Shown here piece by piece: positions 27,301-39,635 of a stretch of 64,000 bases of DNA. Numbering within the stretch: position 1 is the stretch's first letter; every line of letters begins with the position of its first letter. Origin of the DNA: Hydractinia symbiolongicarpus (lineage: Eukaryota > Cnidaria > Hydrozoa > Anthoathecata > Hydractiniidae); contig NC_079884.1 of the NCBI RefSeq assembly GCF_029227915.1, forward strand, positions 28,956,001 through 29,020,000, given 5' to 3'. The position numbers and the translations under genes are program-made. The notes below the pieces were generated by a model, which had not been told where the DNA came from, did not search any database, and was given only the letters and a program-made list of their open reading frames with translations.

Positions 27301-27907
27301 GACTGTGGGAATTAATTGAACTGATTCTGGACTTTGACCTTGTAAATGTGATAAATGAGCCAATTGGTTTCCAAGGAATAACTTAATTTGACATGATTGC
27401 TGGAATTCAGAGATTACATTAGCCTCGCTGGTAGCGCTTTATTTAAAAATTTAGATAAATAAGTCTTTCCTTACTGTGGGACCAATCCTGGTCGTTCGCA
27501 CGCGCTGAATAAATAGGAACAGTTCCAAAGACTACATTTCATTGACTTTCTAACGGTGTCAATCCGTTTGCGTAATAACGGTTGCGTTACATATTCGTAC
27601 CAACATGTATTTAGTGATTTTCTTCCGATATTACTAAGTTGTATTGCTTCTAACAGTGAAAGGATTGACTCTGTGAATAAATAGAACTGTTTCTCGACTG
27701 TGACCTTATAAATGTGATAAATGAGCCAATTGGTCTCCAAGGAATTACATTCTTCTTAATTTGACATGATTGCCGGAATTCATCGATTACATTAGGCTCT
27801 GTGGTAGCGCTTTATTTAAAAATTTAGACAAATAAGTCTTTTCTTACTGTGGGACCAATCCTGGCCGATAGCACGCGCTGAATAAATAGGAACAGTTCCA
27901 AAGATAA
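24305..27907. repeat. Long higher-order unit, 3603 bp, likely parent of the 2125-bp unit
   Basis: Phase starts at 24305 (Z), 24678 (fused pair), 25322 (V), 25695 (W, 362 bp), 26057 (X), 26430 (366 bp), 26796 (Y/X), 27169 (366 bp) and 27535 (Y). Removing 26057-27534 in register (373+366+373+366 = 1478 bp) joins the start of X to the tail of Y and leaves 2125 bp. That is exactly the length and the X/Y chimera seen at 21807 and 23932. The 2125-bp units therefore look like amplified deletion products of this longer form. Confidence 0.8.
24998..24999. other. 102-bp deletion join, copy 3
   Basis: Same gggac/tgtctta join, within the 3603-bp unit. The scar is therefore older than the amplification of the 2125-bp unit. 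Confidence 0.85.
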
Positions 27908-30409
27908 CACTTCATTGACTTTCTAGCGGTATAAATCCGTTTGAGTTACAACGGTTGCGTCACATATTCGTACCAACATGTATTTAGCGATAGTGTTCGG
28001 ATATTACTAGGTTGTATTGCATTTAACATTGAAGCGATTGACTGTGGGAATTAATAGAACTGATTCTGGACTGTGACGTTATAAATGTGATAAATGAGCC
28101 AATTGGTGTCCAAAGAATAACATTCTTCTTAATTTGACATGATTGCTGGAATTCAGCGATTACATTAGGCTCTGTGGTAGCGCTTTATTTAAAAATTTAG
28201 ATAAACAAGTCTTTCCTTGCTGTGGGACCAATCCTGGCCGTTAGCACGCGCTGAATAAATAGGAACAGTTCCAAAGACTGCATTTCATTGACTTTCTACC
28301 GGTGTCAATCCGTTTGAGTTACAACGGTTGCGTTACATATTCGTACCAACATGTGTTTAGTGATTTTCTTCCGATATTACTAAGTTGTATTGCTTTTAAC
28401 AGTGAAATGATTGACTGTGGAAATTAATTGAACTGATTTTGGACTTTGACTTTATGAATGTGATAAATGAGCCAATTGGTCTCCAAGGAATTACATTCTT
28501 CTTAATTTGACATGATTGCCGGACTTCATCGATTACATTAGCCTCGCTGGTAGCGCTTTATTTAAAAATTTAGATAAATAAGTCTTTCCTTACTGTGGGA
28601 CTGTCTTATATTCGTACCAACATGTATTTAGCGATAGTATTCGGATATTACTAGGTTGCATCGCTTTTAACAGTGAAACGCTTGACTGTGGGACTTAATT
28701 GAACTGATTTTGGACTTTGACCTTGTAAATGTGATAAATGAGCCAGTTTGACTACAAGAAATAACATTTTTCTTAATTTGACATGATTGCTGGAACTCAG
28801 CGATTACACTGGGCACTGTGGTAGCGCTTTATTAAAAAATTAAGATAAACAAGTCATTTTTTACTGTGGGACCAATCCTAGCCGTTAGCTCGCGCTGAAG
28901 AAATAGAGACAGTTTCAAATACTAAATTTCATTGACTTTCTAACGCTGTCAATCCGTTTGAGTTACAACGGTTGCGTTACATATTCGTACCAAAATGTAT
29001 TTAGTGATTTTCTTCCGATATTACTAAGTTGTATTGCTTTTAACAGTGAAATGATTGACTGTGGGAATTAATAGAACTGATTCTGGACTTTGACTTTATA
29101 AATATGATAAATGAGCCAATTGGTCTCCAAGGAATAACATTCTTCTTAATTTGACATGATTGCCGGAATTCATCAATTACATTAGGCTCTGTGGTATCGT
29201 TTTATTTAAAAATTTAGATAAATAAGTCTTTTCTCACTGTGGGACCAATCCTGGCCGTTAGCACGCACTGAATAAATAGGAACAGTTCCAAAGACTACAT
29301 TTCATTGACTTTCTAGCGGTATAAATCCGTTTGAGTTACAACGGTTGCGTCACACATTCGTATCAACATGTATTTTGCGATAGTATTCGGATATTACTAG
29401 GTTGCATCGCTTTTAACAGTGAAACGCTTGACTGTGAGACTTAATTGAACTGATTTTGGACTTTGACTTTATGAATGTGATAAATGAGCCAGTTTGACTA
29501 CATGAAATAATATTTTTCTTAATTTGACATGATTGCTGGAACTCAGCGATTACACTGGGCACTGTGGTAGCGTTTTATTTAAAAATTTAGATAAATAAGT
29601 CTTTTCTTACTGTGGGACCAATCCTGGCCGTTAGCACGCACTGAATAAATAGGAACAGTTCCAAAGACTACATTTCATTGACTTTATAGCGGTATAAATC
29701 CGTTTGAGTTACAACGGTTGCGTCACACATTCGTATCAACATGTATTTTGCGATAGTATTCGGATATTACTAGGTTGCATCGCTTTTAACAGTGAAACGA
29801 TTGACTGTGGGAATTAATTGAACTGATTCTGGACTTTGACCTTGTAAATGTGATAAATGAGCCAATTGGTTTCCAAGGAATAACTTAATTTGACATGATT
29901 GCTGGAATTCAGAGATTACATTAGCCTCGCTGGTAGCGCTTTATTTAAAAATTTAGATAAATAAGTCTTTCCTTACTGTGGGACCAATCCTGGTTGTTCG
30001 CACGCGCTGAATAAATAGGAACAGTTCCAAAGACTACATTTCATTGACTTTCTAACGGTGTCAATCCGTTTGCGTAATAACGGTTGCGTTACATATTCGT
30101 ACCAACATGTATTTAGTGATTTTCTTCCGATATTACTAAGTTGTATTGCTTCTAACAGTGAAAGGATTGACTGTGTGAATAAATAGAACTGTTTCTGGAC
30201 TGTGACCTTATAAATGTGATAAATGAGCCAATTGGTCTCCAAGGAATTACATTCTTCTTAATTTGACATGATTGCCGGAATTCATCGATTACATTAGGCT
30301 CTGTGGTAGCGCTTTATTTAAAAATTTAGACAAATAAGTCTTTTCTTACTGTGGGACCAATCCTGGCCGATAGCACGCGCTGAATAAATAGGAACAGTTC
30401 CAAAGATAA
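27908..30409. repeat. Higher-order unit, 2502 bp, rearranged
   Basis: Phase starts at 27908, 28281 (fused pair), 28925, 29298, 29671 and 30037. The monomers at 29298 and 29671 both begin as W (cgtatcaacatg, ttttgcg) but are chimeric. The first ends with a V tail (gtagcgttttatttaaa). The second changes to the 27169-type monomer near gaaacgattgactg. Two exchanges are needed to derive this unit from the 3603-bp form. Confidence 0.75.
28601..28602. other. 102-bp deletion join, copy 4
   Basis: Same gggac/tgtctta join, within the 2502-bp unit. Confidence 0.85.
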
Positions 30410-31426
30410 CACTTCATTGACTTTCTAGCGGTATAAATCCGTTTGAGTTACAACGGTTGCGTCACATATTCGTACCAACATGTATTTAGCGATAGTGTTC
30501 GGATATTACTAGGTTGTATTGCATTTAACATTGAAGCGATTGACTGTGGGAATTAATAGAACTGATTCTGGACTGTGACGTTATAAATGTGATAAATGAG
30601 CCAATTGGTGTCCAAAGAATAACATTCTTCTTAATTTGACATGATTGCTGGAATTCAGCGATTACATTAGGCTCTGTGGTAGCGCTTTATTTAAAAATTT
30701 AGATAAACAAGTCTTTCCTTGCTGTGGGACCAATCCTGGCCGTTAGCACGCGCTGAATAAATAGGAACAGTTCCAAAGACTGCATTTCATTGACTTTCTA
30801 CCGGTGTCAATCCGTTTGAGTTACAACGGTTGCGTTACATATTCGTACCAACATGTGTTTAGTGATTTTCTTCCGATATTACTAAGTTGTATTGCTTTTA
30901 ACAGTGAAATGATTGACTGTGGGAATTAATTGAACTGATTTTGGACTTTGACTTTATGAATGTGATAAATGAGCCAATTGGTCTCCAAGGAATTACATTC
31001 TTCTTAATTTGACATGATTGCCGGACTTCATCGATTACATTAGCCTCGCTGGTAGCGCTTTATTTAAAAATTTAGATAAATAAGTCTTTCCTTACTGTGG
31101 GACTGTCTTATATTCGTACCAACATGTATTTAGCGATAGTATTCGGATATTACTAGGTTGCATCGCTTTTAACAGTGAAACGCTTGACTGTGAGACTTAA
31201 TTGAACTGATTTTGGACTTTGACTTTATGAATGTGATAAATGAGCCAGTTTGACTACATGAAATAATATTTTTCTTAATTTGACATGATTGCTGGAACTC
31301 AGCGATTACACTGGGCACTGTGGTAGCGTTTTATTTAAAAATTTAGATAAATAAGTCTTTTCTTACTGTGGGACCAATCCTGGCCGTTAGCACGCACTGA
31401 ATAAATAGGAACAGTTCCAAAGGATA
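30410..31426. repeat. Partial higher-order unit at the right end of zone 2
   Basis: Starts with the Z monomer (30410) and the fused pair (30783). The second part of the pair changes to a W/V hybrid like that at 29298 (tgagacttaattg, gaaataatattt). The next monomer, 31427, belongs to a different family, so zone 2 ends here. Confidence 0.75.
31103..31104. other. 102-bp deletion join, copy 5
   Basis: Same gggac/tgtctta join, last copy in the window. Confidence 0.85.
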
Positions 31427-33291
31427 CATTTCATTGACTTTCTAGCGGTATAAGTCCGTTTGAGTTACAACGGTTGCGTTACATATTCGTACCAACATGT
31501 ATTTAGTGATTTTCTTCCGATATTACTAAGTTGTATTGCTTCTAACAGTGAAAGGATTGACAGTGTGAATAAATAGAACTGTTTCTGGACTGTGACCTTA
31601 TAAATGTGATAAATGAGCCAATTGGTCTCCAAGGAATTACATTCTTCTTAATTTGACATGATTGCCGGAATTCATCGATTACATTAGGCTCTGTGGTAGC
31701 GCTTTATTTAAAAATTTAGACAAATAAGTCTTTTCTTACTGTGGGACCAATCCTGGCCGTTAGCACGCGCTGAGTAAATAGGAACAGTTTCAAATACTAC
31801 ATTTCATTGACTTTCTAGCGGCATAATTCCGTTTGAATTACAACGGTTGCGTCACATATTCGTACCAACATGTACTTAGCGATAGTATTCGGATATTACT
31901 AGGTTGCATCGCTTTTAACAGTGAAACGATTGACCGTGGGACTTAATTGAACTGATTCTGGACTGTGACCTTATAAATGTGATAAATGAGCCAATTGGAC
32001 TCCAAGGAATAACATTCTTCTTAATTCGACATGATTTCTGGAATTCAGCGAGTGCACTAGGCCCTGTGGTAGATTTTTTTTAAAAAATTTAGATAAATAA
32101 ATCATTTTTTACTGTGGGACCAATACTAGTCGTTAGTTCGCGCTGAAGAAATACAGACAGTTGCAAAAACTACATTTCATTGACATTCTAGCGGTATAAA
32201 TCCGTTTGAGTTACAACGGTTGCGTCACATATTCGTACCAACATGTATTTAGCGATAGTATTCGGATATTACTAGGTTGTATTGCTTTTAACATTGAAAC
32301 GATTGACTGTGGGAATAAATAGAACTGATTCTGGACTGTGACTTTATAAATGTGATAAATGAGCCAATTGGTGTCCAAAGAATAACATTCTTCTTAATTT
32401 GACATGATTGCTGGTATTCAGCGATTACATTAGGCTCTGTGGTAGCGCTTTATTTAAAAATTTAGATAAAAAAGTCTTTCCTTGCTGTGGGACCAATCCT
32501 GGCCGTTAGCACGCGCTGAATAAATAGGAACAGTTCCAAAGACTGCATTTCATTGACTTTCTAGCGGTATAAGTCCGTTTGAGTTACAACGGTTCTGTCT
32601 TATATTCGTACCAACATGTATTTAGCGATAGTATTCGGATATTACTAGGTTGCATCGCTTTTAACAGTGAAACGCTTGACTGTGGGACTTAATTGAACTG
32701 ATTTTGGACTTTGACCTTGTAAATGTGATAAATGAGCCAGTTTGACTACAAGAAATAACATTTTTCTTAATTTGACATGATTGCTGGAACTCAGCGATTA
32801 CACTGGGCACTGTGGTAGCGCTTTATTAAAAAATTAAGATAAACAAGTCATTTTTTACTGTGGGACCAATCCTAGCCGTTAGCTCGCGCTGAAGAAATAG
32901 AGACAGTTTCAAATACTAAATTTCATTGACTTTCTAACGCTGTCAATCCGTTTGAGTTACAACGGTTGCGTTACATATTCGTACCAAAATGTATTTAGTG
33001 ATTTTCTTCCGATATTACTAAGTTGTATTGCTTTTAACAGTGAAATGATTGACTGTGGGAATTAATAGAACTGATTCTGGACTTTGACTTTATAAATATG
33101 ATAAATGAGCCAATTGGTCTCCAAGGAATAACATTCTTCTTAATTTGACATGATTGCCGGAATTCATCGATTACATTAGGCTCTGTGGTATCGTTTTATT
33201 TAAAAATTTAGATAAATAAGTCTTTTCTTACTGTGGGACCAATCCTGGCCGTTAGCACGCACTGAATAAATAGGAACAGTTCCAAAGACTA
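31427..33291. repeat. Transition block, five monomers, 1865 bp
   Basis: Monomers at 31427 (G type, with aaggattgacagtgtg), 31800 (S, ggcataattcc and gacatgatttctgg), 32173 (H', attgacattctagcgg), 32546 (A/Q type) and 32919 (V with accaaaatg, a zone 2 type). It mixes types of the zones on both sides. The G-S pair returns at 33292-34036. Confidence 0.75.
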
Positions 33292-34782
33292 CATTTCATT
33301 GACTTTCTAGCGGTATAAGTCCGTTTGAGTTACAAAGGTTGCGTTACATATTCGTACCAACATGTATTTAGTGATTTTCTTCCGATATTACTAAGTTGTA
33401 TTGCTTCTAACAGTGAAAGGATTGACAGTGTGAATAAATAGAACTGTTTCTGGACTGTGACCTTATAAATGTGATAAATGAGCCAATTGGTCTCCAAGGA
33501 ATTACATTCTTCTTAATTTGACATGGTTGCCGGAATTCATCGATTACATTAGGCTCTGTGGTAGCGCTTTATTTAAAAATTTAGACAAATAAGTCTTTTC
33601 TTACTGTGGGACCAATCCTGGCCGTTAGCACGCGCTGAGTAAATAGGAACAGTTTCAAATACTACATTTCATTGACTTTCTAGCGGCATAATTCCGTCTG
33701 AATTACAACGGTTGCGTCACATATTCGTACCAACATGTACTTAGCGATAGTATTCGGATATTACTAGGTTGCATCGCTTTTAACAGTGAAACGATTGACC
33801 GTGGGACTTAATTGAACTGATTCTGGACTGTGACCTTATAAATGTGATAAATGAGCCAATCGGACTCCAAGGAATAACATTCTTCTTAATTCGACATGAT
33901 TTCTGGAATTCAGCGAGTGCACTTGGCCCTGTGGTAGACTTTTTTAAAAAATTTAGATAAATAAATCATTTTTTACTGTGGGACCAATCCTAGTCGTTAG
34001 TTCGCGCTGAAGAAATACAGACAGTTGCAAAAACTACATTTCATTGACTTTCTAACGGGGTCAATCCGTTTGAGTTACAACGGTTGCGTCACATATTCGT
34101 ACCAACATGTATTTAGTGGATTTCTTCCGATATTACTAAGTTGTATTTCTTTTAACAGTGAAACGATTGACTGTGGGAATTAATTGAACTGATTCTAGAA
34201 TGTGACCGTATAAATGTGATAAATGAGCCAATTGGTTTCCAAGGAATAACATTTTTCTTAATTTGACATGATTGCTGGAATTCAGGGATTACATTAGCCT
34301 CGCTAGTAGCGCTTTATTTAAAAATTTAGATAAATAAGTCTTTCCTTACTGTGGGACCAATCCTGGCCGTTAGCACGCGCTGAATAAATAGGAACAGTTC
34401 CAAAGACTACATTTCATTGACATTCTAGCGGTATAAATCCGTTTGAGTTACAACGGTTGCGTCACATATTCGTACCAACATGTATTTAGCGATAGTATTC
34501 GGATATTACTAGGTTGTATTGCTTTTAACATTGAAACGATTGACTGTGGGAATAAATAGAACTGATTCTGGACTGTGACTTTATAAATGTGATAAATGAG
34601 CCAATTGGTGTCCAAAGAATAACATTCTTCTTAATTTGACATGATTGCTGGTATTCAGCGATTACATTAGGCTCTGTGGTAGCGCTTTATTTAAAAATTT
34701 AGATAAAAAAGTCTTTCCTTGCTGTGGGACCAATCCTGGCCGTTAGCACGCGCTGAATAAATAGGAACAGTTCCAAAGACTG
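33292..34782. repeat. G-S-P-H' run leading into the central zone
   Basis: Monomers at 33292 (G), 33665 (S), 34037 (P, aacggggtc and agtggatttcttcc) and 34410 (H'), followed by A at 34783 and B at 35156. The same G-S-P-H'-A-B run starts at 49717, with offsets of 16,425-16,426 bp for each monomer. The two runs flank the block of shortened units. The S monomer here is 372 bp because of a changed T-run (gtagacttttttaaa). Confidence 0.8.
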
Positions 34783-36649
34783 CATTTCATTGACTTTCTA
34801 GCGGTATAAGTCCGTTTGAGTTACAACGATTCTGTCTTATATTCGTACCAACATGTATTTAGCGATAGTATTCGGATATTACTAGCTTGCATCGCTTTTA
34901 ACAGTGAAACGCTTGACTGTGGGACTTAATTGAACTGATTTTGGACTTTGACCTTGTAAATGTGATAAATGAGCCAGTTTGACTACAAGAAATAACATTT
35001 TTCTTAATTTGACATGATTGCTGGAACTCAGCGATTACACTGGGCACTATGGTAGCGCTTTGTTTAAAAATTAAGATAAACAAGTTATTTTTTACTGTGG
35101 GACCAATCCTAGCCGTTAGCTCGCGCTGAAGAAATAGAGACAGTTTCAAATAATAAAATTCATTGACTTTCTAACGGTGTCAATCCGTTTGAGTTACAAC
35201 GGTTGCGTTACATATTCCTACGAACATGTATTTAGTGATTTTCTTCCGATATTACTAAGTTGTATTGCTTTTAACAGTGAAATGATTGACTGTGGGAATT
35301 AATTGAACTGATTTTGGACTTTGACTTTATGAATGTGATAAATGAGCCAGTTTGACTACATGAAATAACATTTTTCTTAATTTGACATGATTGCTGGAAC
35401 TCAGCGATTACACTGGGCGCTGTGGTAGCGATTCATTTAAAAATTAAGATAAAAAATTCAGTTTTTACAGTGGGACCAATCTTAGCCGTTAGCTCGCGCT
35501 GAAAAAATAGAGACAGTTCCAAAGACTACATTTCATTGACTTTCTAACGGTGTCAATCCGTTTGCGTAACAACGGTTGCGTTACATATTCGTACCAACAT
35601 GTATTTAGTGATTTTCTTCCGATATTGCTAAGTTGTATTGCTTCTAACAGTAAAAGGATTGACTGTGTGAATAAATAGAACTGTTTCTGGACTGTGACCT
35701 TATAATTGTGATAAATGAGCCAATTGGTCTCCAAGGAATTACATTCTTCTTAATTTGACATGATTCCCGGAATTCATCGATTACATTAGGCTCTGTGGTA
35801 GCGCTTTATTTAAAAATTTAGACAAATAAGTCTTTTCTTACTGTGGGACCAATCCTGGCCGTTAGCACGCGCTGAATAAATAGGAACAGTTTCAAATACT
35901 ACATTTCATTGACTTTCTAGCGGCATATTTCCGTTTGAATTACAACTGTTGCGTCACATATTCGTACCAATATGTACTTAGCGATAGTATTCGGATATTA
36001 CTAGGTTGCATCGCTTTTAACAGAGAAACGATTGACCGTGGGACTTAATTGAACTGATTCTGGACTGTGACCTTATAAATGTGATAAATGAGCCAATTGG
36101 TTTCCAAGGAATAACATTTTTCTTAATTTGACATGATTGCTGGAATTCAGGGATTACACTAGGCCCTGTGGTAGCTCTTTTTTTAAAAACTTATATAAAT
36201 AAATCATTTTTTACTGTGGGACCAATCCTAGTCGTTAGTTTGCAATGAAGAAAAATTACAACAGTTGCAAAAACTACATTTCATTGACTTTCTAACGGGG
36301 TCAATCCGTTTGAGTTACAACGGTTGCGTCACATATTCGTACCAACATGTATATAGTGGATTTCTTCCGATATTACTAGGTTGTATTGCTTTTAACATTG
36401 AAACGATTGACTGTGGGAATAAATAGAACTGATTCTGGACTGTGACTTTATAAATGTGATAAATGAGCCAATTGGTGTCCAAAGAATAACATTCTTCTTA
36501 ATTTGACATGATTGCTGGTATTCAGCGATTACATTAGGCTCTGTGGTAGCGCTTTATTTAAAAATTTAGATAAAAAAGTCTTTCCTTGCTGTGGGACCAA
36601 TCCTGGCCGTTAGCACGCGCTGAATAAATAGGAACAGTTCCAAAAACTG
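34783..36649. repeat. Five-monomer unit A-B-C-D-E', 1867 bp, copy 1
   Basis: Monomers at 34783 (A), 35156 (B), 35529 (C), 35902 (D, 375 bp) and 36277 (E'). E' is chimeric: its first part is E (aacggggtc, atatagtgg), and from about 36369 it is H' (ggttgtattgcttttaacattg, gggaataaatag, ctggtattcagcg). The switch lies in gatattacta, which both parents share. Confidence 0.88.
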
Positions 36650-38334
36650 CATTTCATTGAATTTCTAGCGGTATAAGTCCGTTTGAGTTACAACGATTCT
36701 GTCTTATATTCGTACCAACATGTATTTAGCGATAGTATTCGGATATTACTAGGTTGCATCGCTTTTAACAGTGAAACGCTTGACTGTGGGACTTAATTGA
36801 ACTGATTTTGGACTTTGACCTTGTAAATGTGATAAATGAGCCAGTTTGACTACAAGAAATAACATTTTTCTTAATTTGACATGATTGCTGGAACTCAGCG
36901 ATTACACTGGGCACTATGGTAGCGCTTTGTTTAAAAATTAAGATAAACAAGTTATTTTTTACTGTGGGACCAATCCTAGCCGTTAGCTCGCGCTGAAGAA
37001 ATAGAGACAGTTTCAAATAATAAAATTCATTGACTTTCTAACGGTGTCAATCCGTTTGAGTTACAACGGTTGCGTTACATATTCCTACGAACATGTATTT
37101 AGTGATTTTCTTCCGATATTACTAAGTTGTATTGCTTTTAACAGTGAAATGATTGACTGTGGGAATTAATTGAACTGATTTTGGACTTTGACTTTATGAA
37201 TGTGATAAATGAGCCAGTTTGACTACATGAAATAACATTTTTCTTAATTTGACATGATTGCTGGAACTCAGCGATTACACTGGGCGCTGTGGTAGCGATT
37301 CATTTAAAAATTAAGATAAAAAATTCAGTTTTTACAGTGGGACCAATCTTAGCCGTTAGCTCGCGCTGAAAAAATAGAGACAGTTCCAAAGACTACATTT
37401 CATTGACTTTCTAACGGTGTCAATCCGTTTGCGTAACAACGGTTGCGTTACATATTCGTACCAACATGTATTTAGTGATTTTCTTCCGATATTGCTAAGT
37501 TGTATTGCTTCTAACAGTAAAAGGATTGACTGTGTGAATAAATAGAACTGTTTCTGGACTGTGACCTTATAATTGTGATAAATGAGCCAATTGGTCTCCA
37601 AGGAATTACATTCTTCTTAATTTGACATGATTCCCGGAATTCATCGATTACATTAGGCTCTGTGGTAGCGCTTTATTTAAAAATTTAGACAAATAAGTCT
37701 TTTCTTACTGTGGGACCAATCCTGGCCGTTAGCATGCGCTGAATAAATAGGAACAGTTTCAAATACTACATTTCATTGACTTTCTAGCGGCATAATTCCG
37801 TTTGAATTACAACTGTTGCGTCACATATTCGTACCAATATGTACTTAGCGATAGTATTCGGATATTACTAGGTTGCATCGCTTTTAACAGAGAAACGATT
37901 GACCGTGGGACTTAATTGAACTGATTCTGGACTGTGACCTTATAAATGTGATAAATGAGCCAATTGGTTTCCAAGGAATAACATTTTTCTTAATTTGACA
38001 TGATTGCTGGAATTCAGGGATTACACTAGGCCCTGTGGTAGCTCTTTTTTTAAAAACTTATATAAATAAATCATTTTTTACTGTGGGACCAATCCTAGTC
38101 GTTAGTTTGCGATGAAGAAAAATTACAACAGTTGCAAAAACTACATTTCATTGACTTTCTAACGGGGTCAATCCGTTTGAGTTACAACGGTTGCGTCACA
38201 TATTCGTACCAACATGTATATAGTGGATTTCTTCCGATATTACTAAGTTGTATTGCTTTTAACAGTGAAACGATTGACTGTGGGAATTAATTGAACTGAT
38301 TCTAGAATGTGACCGTATAAATGTGATAAATGAG

Positions 38335-38342
38335 CCAATTGG
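38335..38342. other. Palindrome ccaattgg, example copy
   Basis: A perfect 8-bp palindrome right after gataaatgag, present in many monomer types. It is lost in those with gccagtttg (A, B, Q, W) and those with gccaattgatg (F, U, X). Confidence 0.6.
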
Positions 38343-38420
38343 TTTCCAAGGCATAACATTTTTCTTAATTTGACATGATTGCTGGAATTCAGGGATTACA
38401 TTAGCCTCGCTGGTAGCGCT

Positions 38421-38444
38421 TTATTTAAAAATTTAGATAAATAA
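38421..38444. other. AT-rich dyad, example copy
   Basis: ttattta and taataa-type arms: ttattta at 38421-38427 and taaataa at 38438-38444 are perfect 7-bp inverted repeats around a 10-bp spacer. The dyad is present in monomers with gataaataag and is broken in those with gataaaaaag or gataaacaag. Confidence 0.6.
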
Positions 38445-38497
38445 GTCTTTCTTTACTGTGGGACCAATCCTGGCCGTTAGCACGCGCTGAATAAATA

Positions 38498-38508
38498 GGA
38501 ACAGTTCC
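38498..38508. other. Dyad ggaacagttcc at the monomer junction, example copy
   Basis: ggaac and gttcc are inverted around one base, just before the phase mark of the next monomer. Types ending in gagacagtttc or acagttgc lack it. A second short dyad, caac-g-gttg, lies about 50 bp further on (38558-38566) and is more widely kept. Confidence 0.5.
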
Positions 38509-38574
38509 AGTGACTACATTTCATTGACTTTCTAGCGGTATAAATCCGTTTGAGTTACAACGGTTGCGTCATAT

Positions 38575-38591
38575 ATTCGTACCAACATGTA
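38575..38591 (+). other. CENP-B-box-like motif (partial match), example copy
   Basis: attcgtaccaacatgta fits the left half of the known CENP-B box (TTCG, four bases, A) but has atgt where the box has CGGG. Of the nine essential positions it matches six (TTCG, A and one G). It recurs in nearly every monomer and is one of the best-kept blocks. The main exceptions are types B (tattcctac), V (accaaaatg) and W (cgtatcaac). Binding by any CENP-B-like protein is speculation. Confidence 0.3.
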
Positions 38592-39635
38592 TTTAGCGAT
38601 AGTATTCGGATATTACTAGGTTGTATTGCATTTATCATTGAAACGATTGACTGTGGGAATTAATAGAACTGATTATGGACTGTAACCTTATAAATGTGAT
38701 AAATGAGCCAATTGATGTCCAAAGAATAACATTCTTCTTAATTTGACATGATTGCTGGAATTCAGCGATTACATTAGGCTCTGTGGTAGCGCTTTATTTA
38801 AAAATTTAGATAAAAAAGTCTTTCCTTGCTGTGGGACCAATCCTGGCCCTTAGCACGCGCTGAATAAATAGGAACAGTTCCAAAGACTGCATTTCATTGA
38901 CTTTCTAGCGGTCGAAGTCCGTTTGAGTTACAACGGTTGCGTTACATATTCGTACCAACATGTATTTAGTGATTTTCTTCCGATATTACTAAGTTGTATT
39001 GCTTCTAACAGTGAAAGGATTGACAGTGTGAATAAATAGAACTGTTTCTGGACTGTGACCTTATAAATGTGATAAATGAGCCAATTGGTCTCCAAGGAAT
39101 TACATTCTTCTTAATTTGACATGATTGCCGGAATTCATCGATTACATTAGGCTCTGTGGTAGCGCTTTATTTGAAAATTTAGACAAATAAGTCTTTTCTT
39201 ACTGTGGGACCAATCCTGGCCGTTAGCACGCGCTGAGTAAATAGGAACAGTTTCAAATACTACATTTCATTGACTTTCTAGCGGCATAATTCCGTTTGAA
39301 TTACAACGGTTGCGTCACATATTCGTACCAACATGTACTTAGCGATAGTATTCGGATATTACTAGGTTGTATTGCTTTTAACATTGAAACGATTGACTGT
39401 GGGAATAAATAGAACTGATTCTGGACTTTGACTTTATAAATGTGATAAATGAGCCAATTGGTGTCCAAAGAATAACATTCTTCTTAATTTGACATGATTG
39501 CTGGTATTCAGCGATTACATTAGGCTCTGTGGTAGCGCTTTATTTAAAAATTTAGATAAAAAAGTCTTTCCTTGCTGTGGGACCAATCCTGGCCGTTAGC
39601 ACGCGCTGAATAAATAGAAACAGTTCCAAAGACTG

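Larger units (their letters stand above)
36650..39635. repeat. Eight-monomer unit A-H, 2986 bp, copy 1
   Basis: Monomers at 36650 (A), 37023 (B), 37396 (C), 37769 (D, 375 bp), 38144 (E), 38517 (F), 38890 (G, with ctagcggtcgaag) and 39263 (H). H is chimeric: it begins as S (ggcataattcc, gtacttagcg) and from about 39355 continues as H' (gggaataaatag, ctggtattcagcg). Seven monomers of 373 bp plus one of 375 give 2986. Confidence 0.9.

Noticed and set aside
34898-35149. Minus-strand open frame of 83 codons, recurring at 36765-37016, 39751-40002, 42737-42988, 45725-45976 and 47592-47843
   Set aside because: It is tied to type A monomers of the central higher-order repeat and its copies are near-identical because the DNA units are. 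Open by chance in a 373-bp repeat, not a gene family.
38421-38444. Promoter or terminator in the AT-rich block
   Set aside because: tttataaat-like and T-rich strings recur in every monomer by composition. There is no associated gene, so no regulatory role can be supported.
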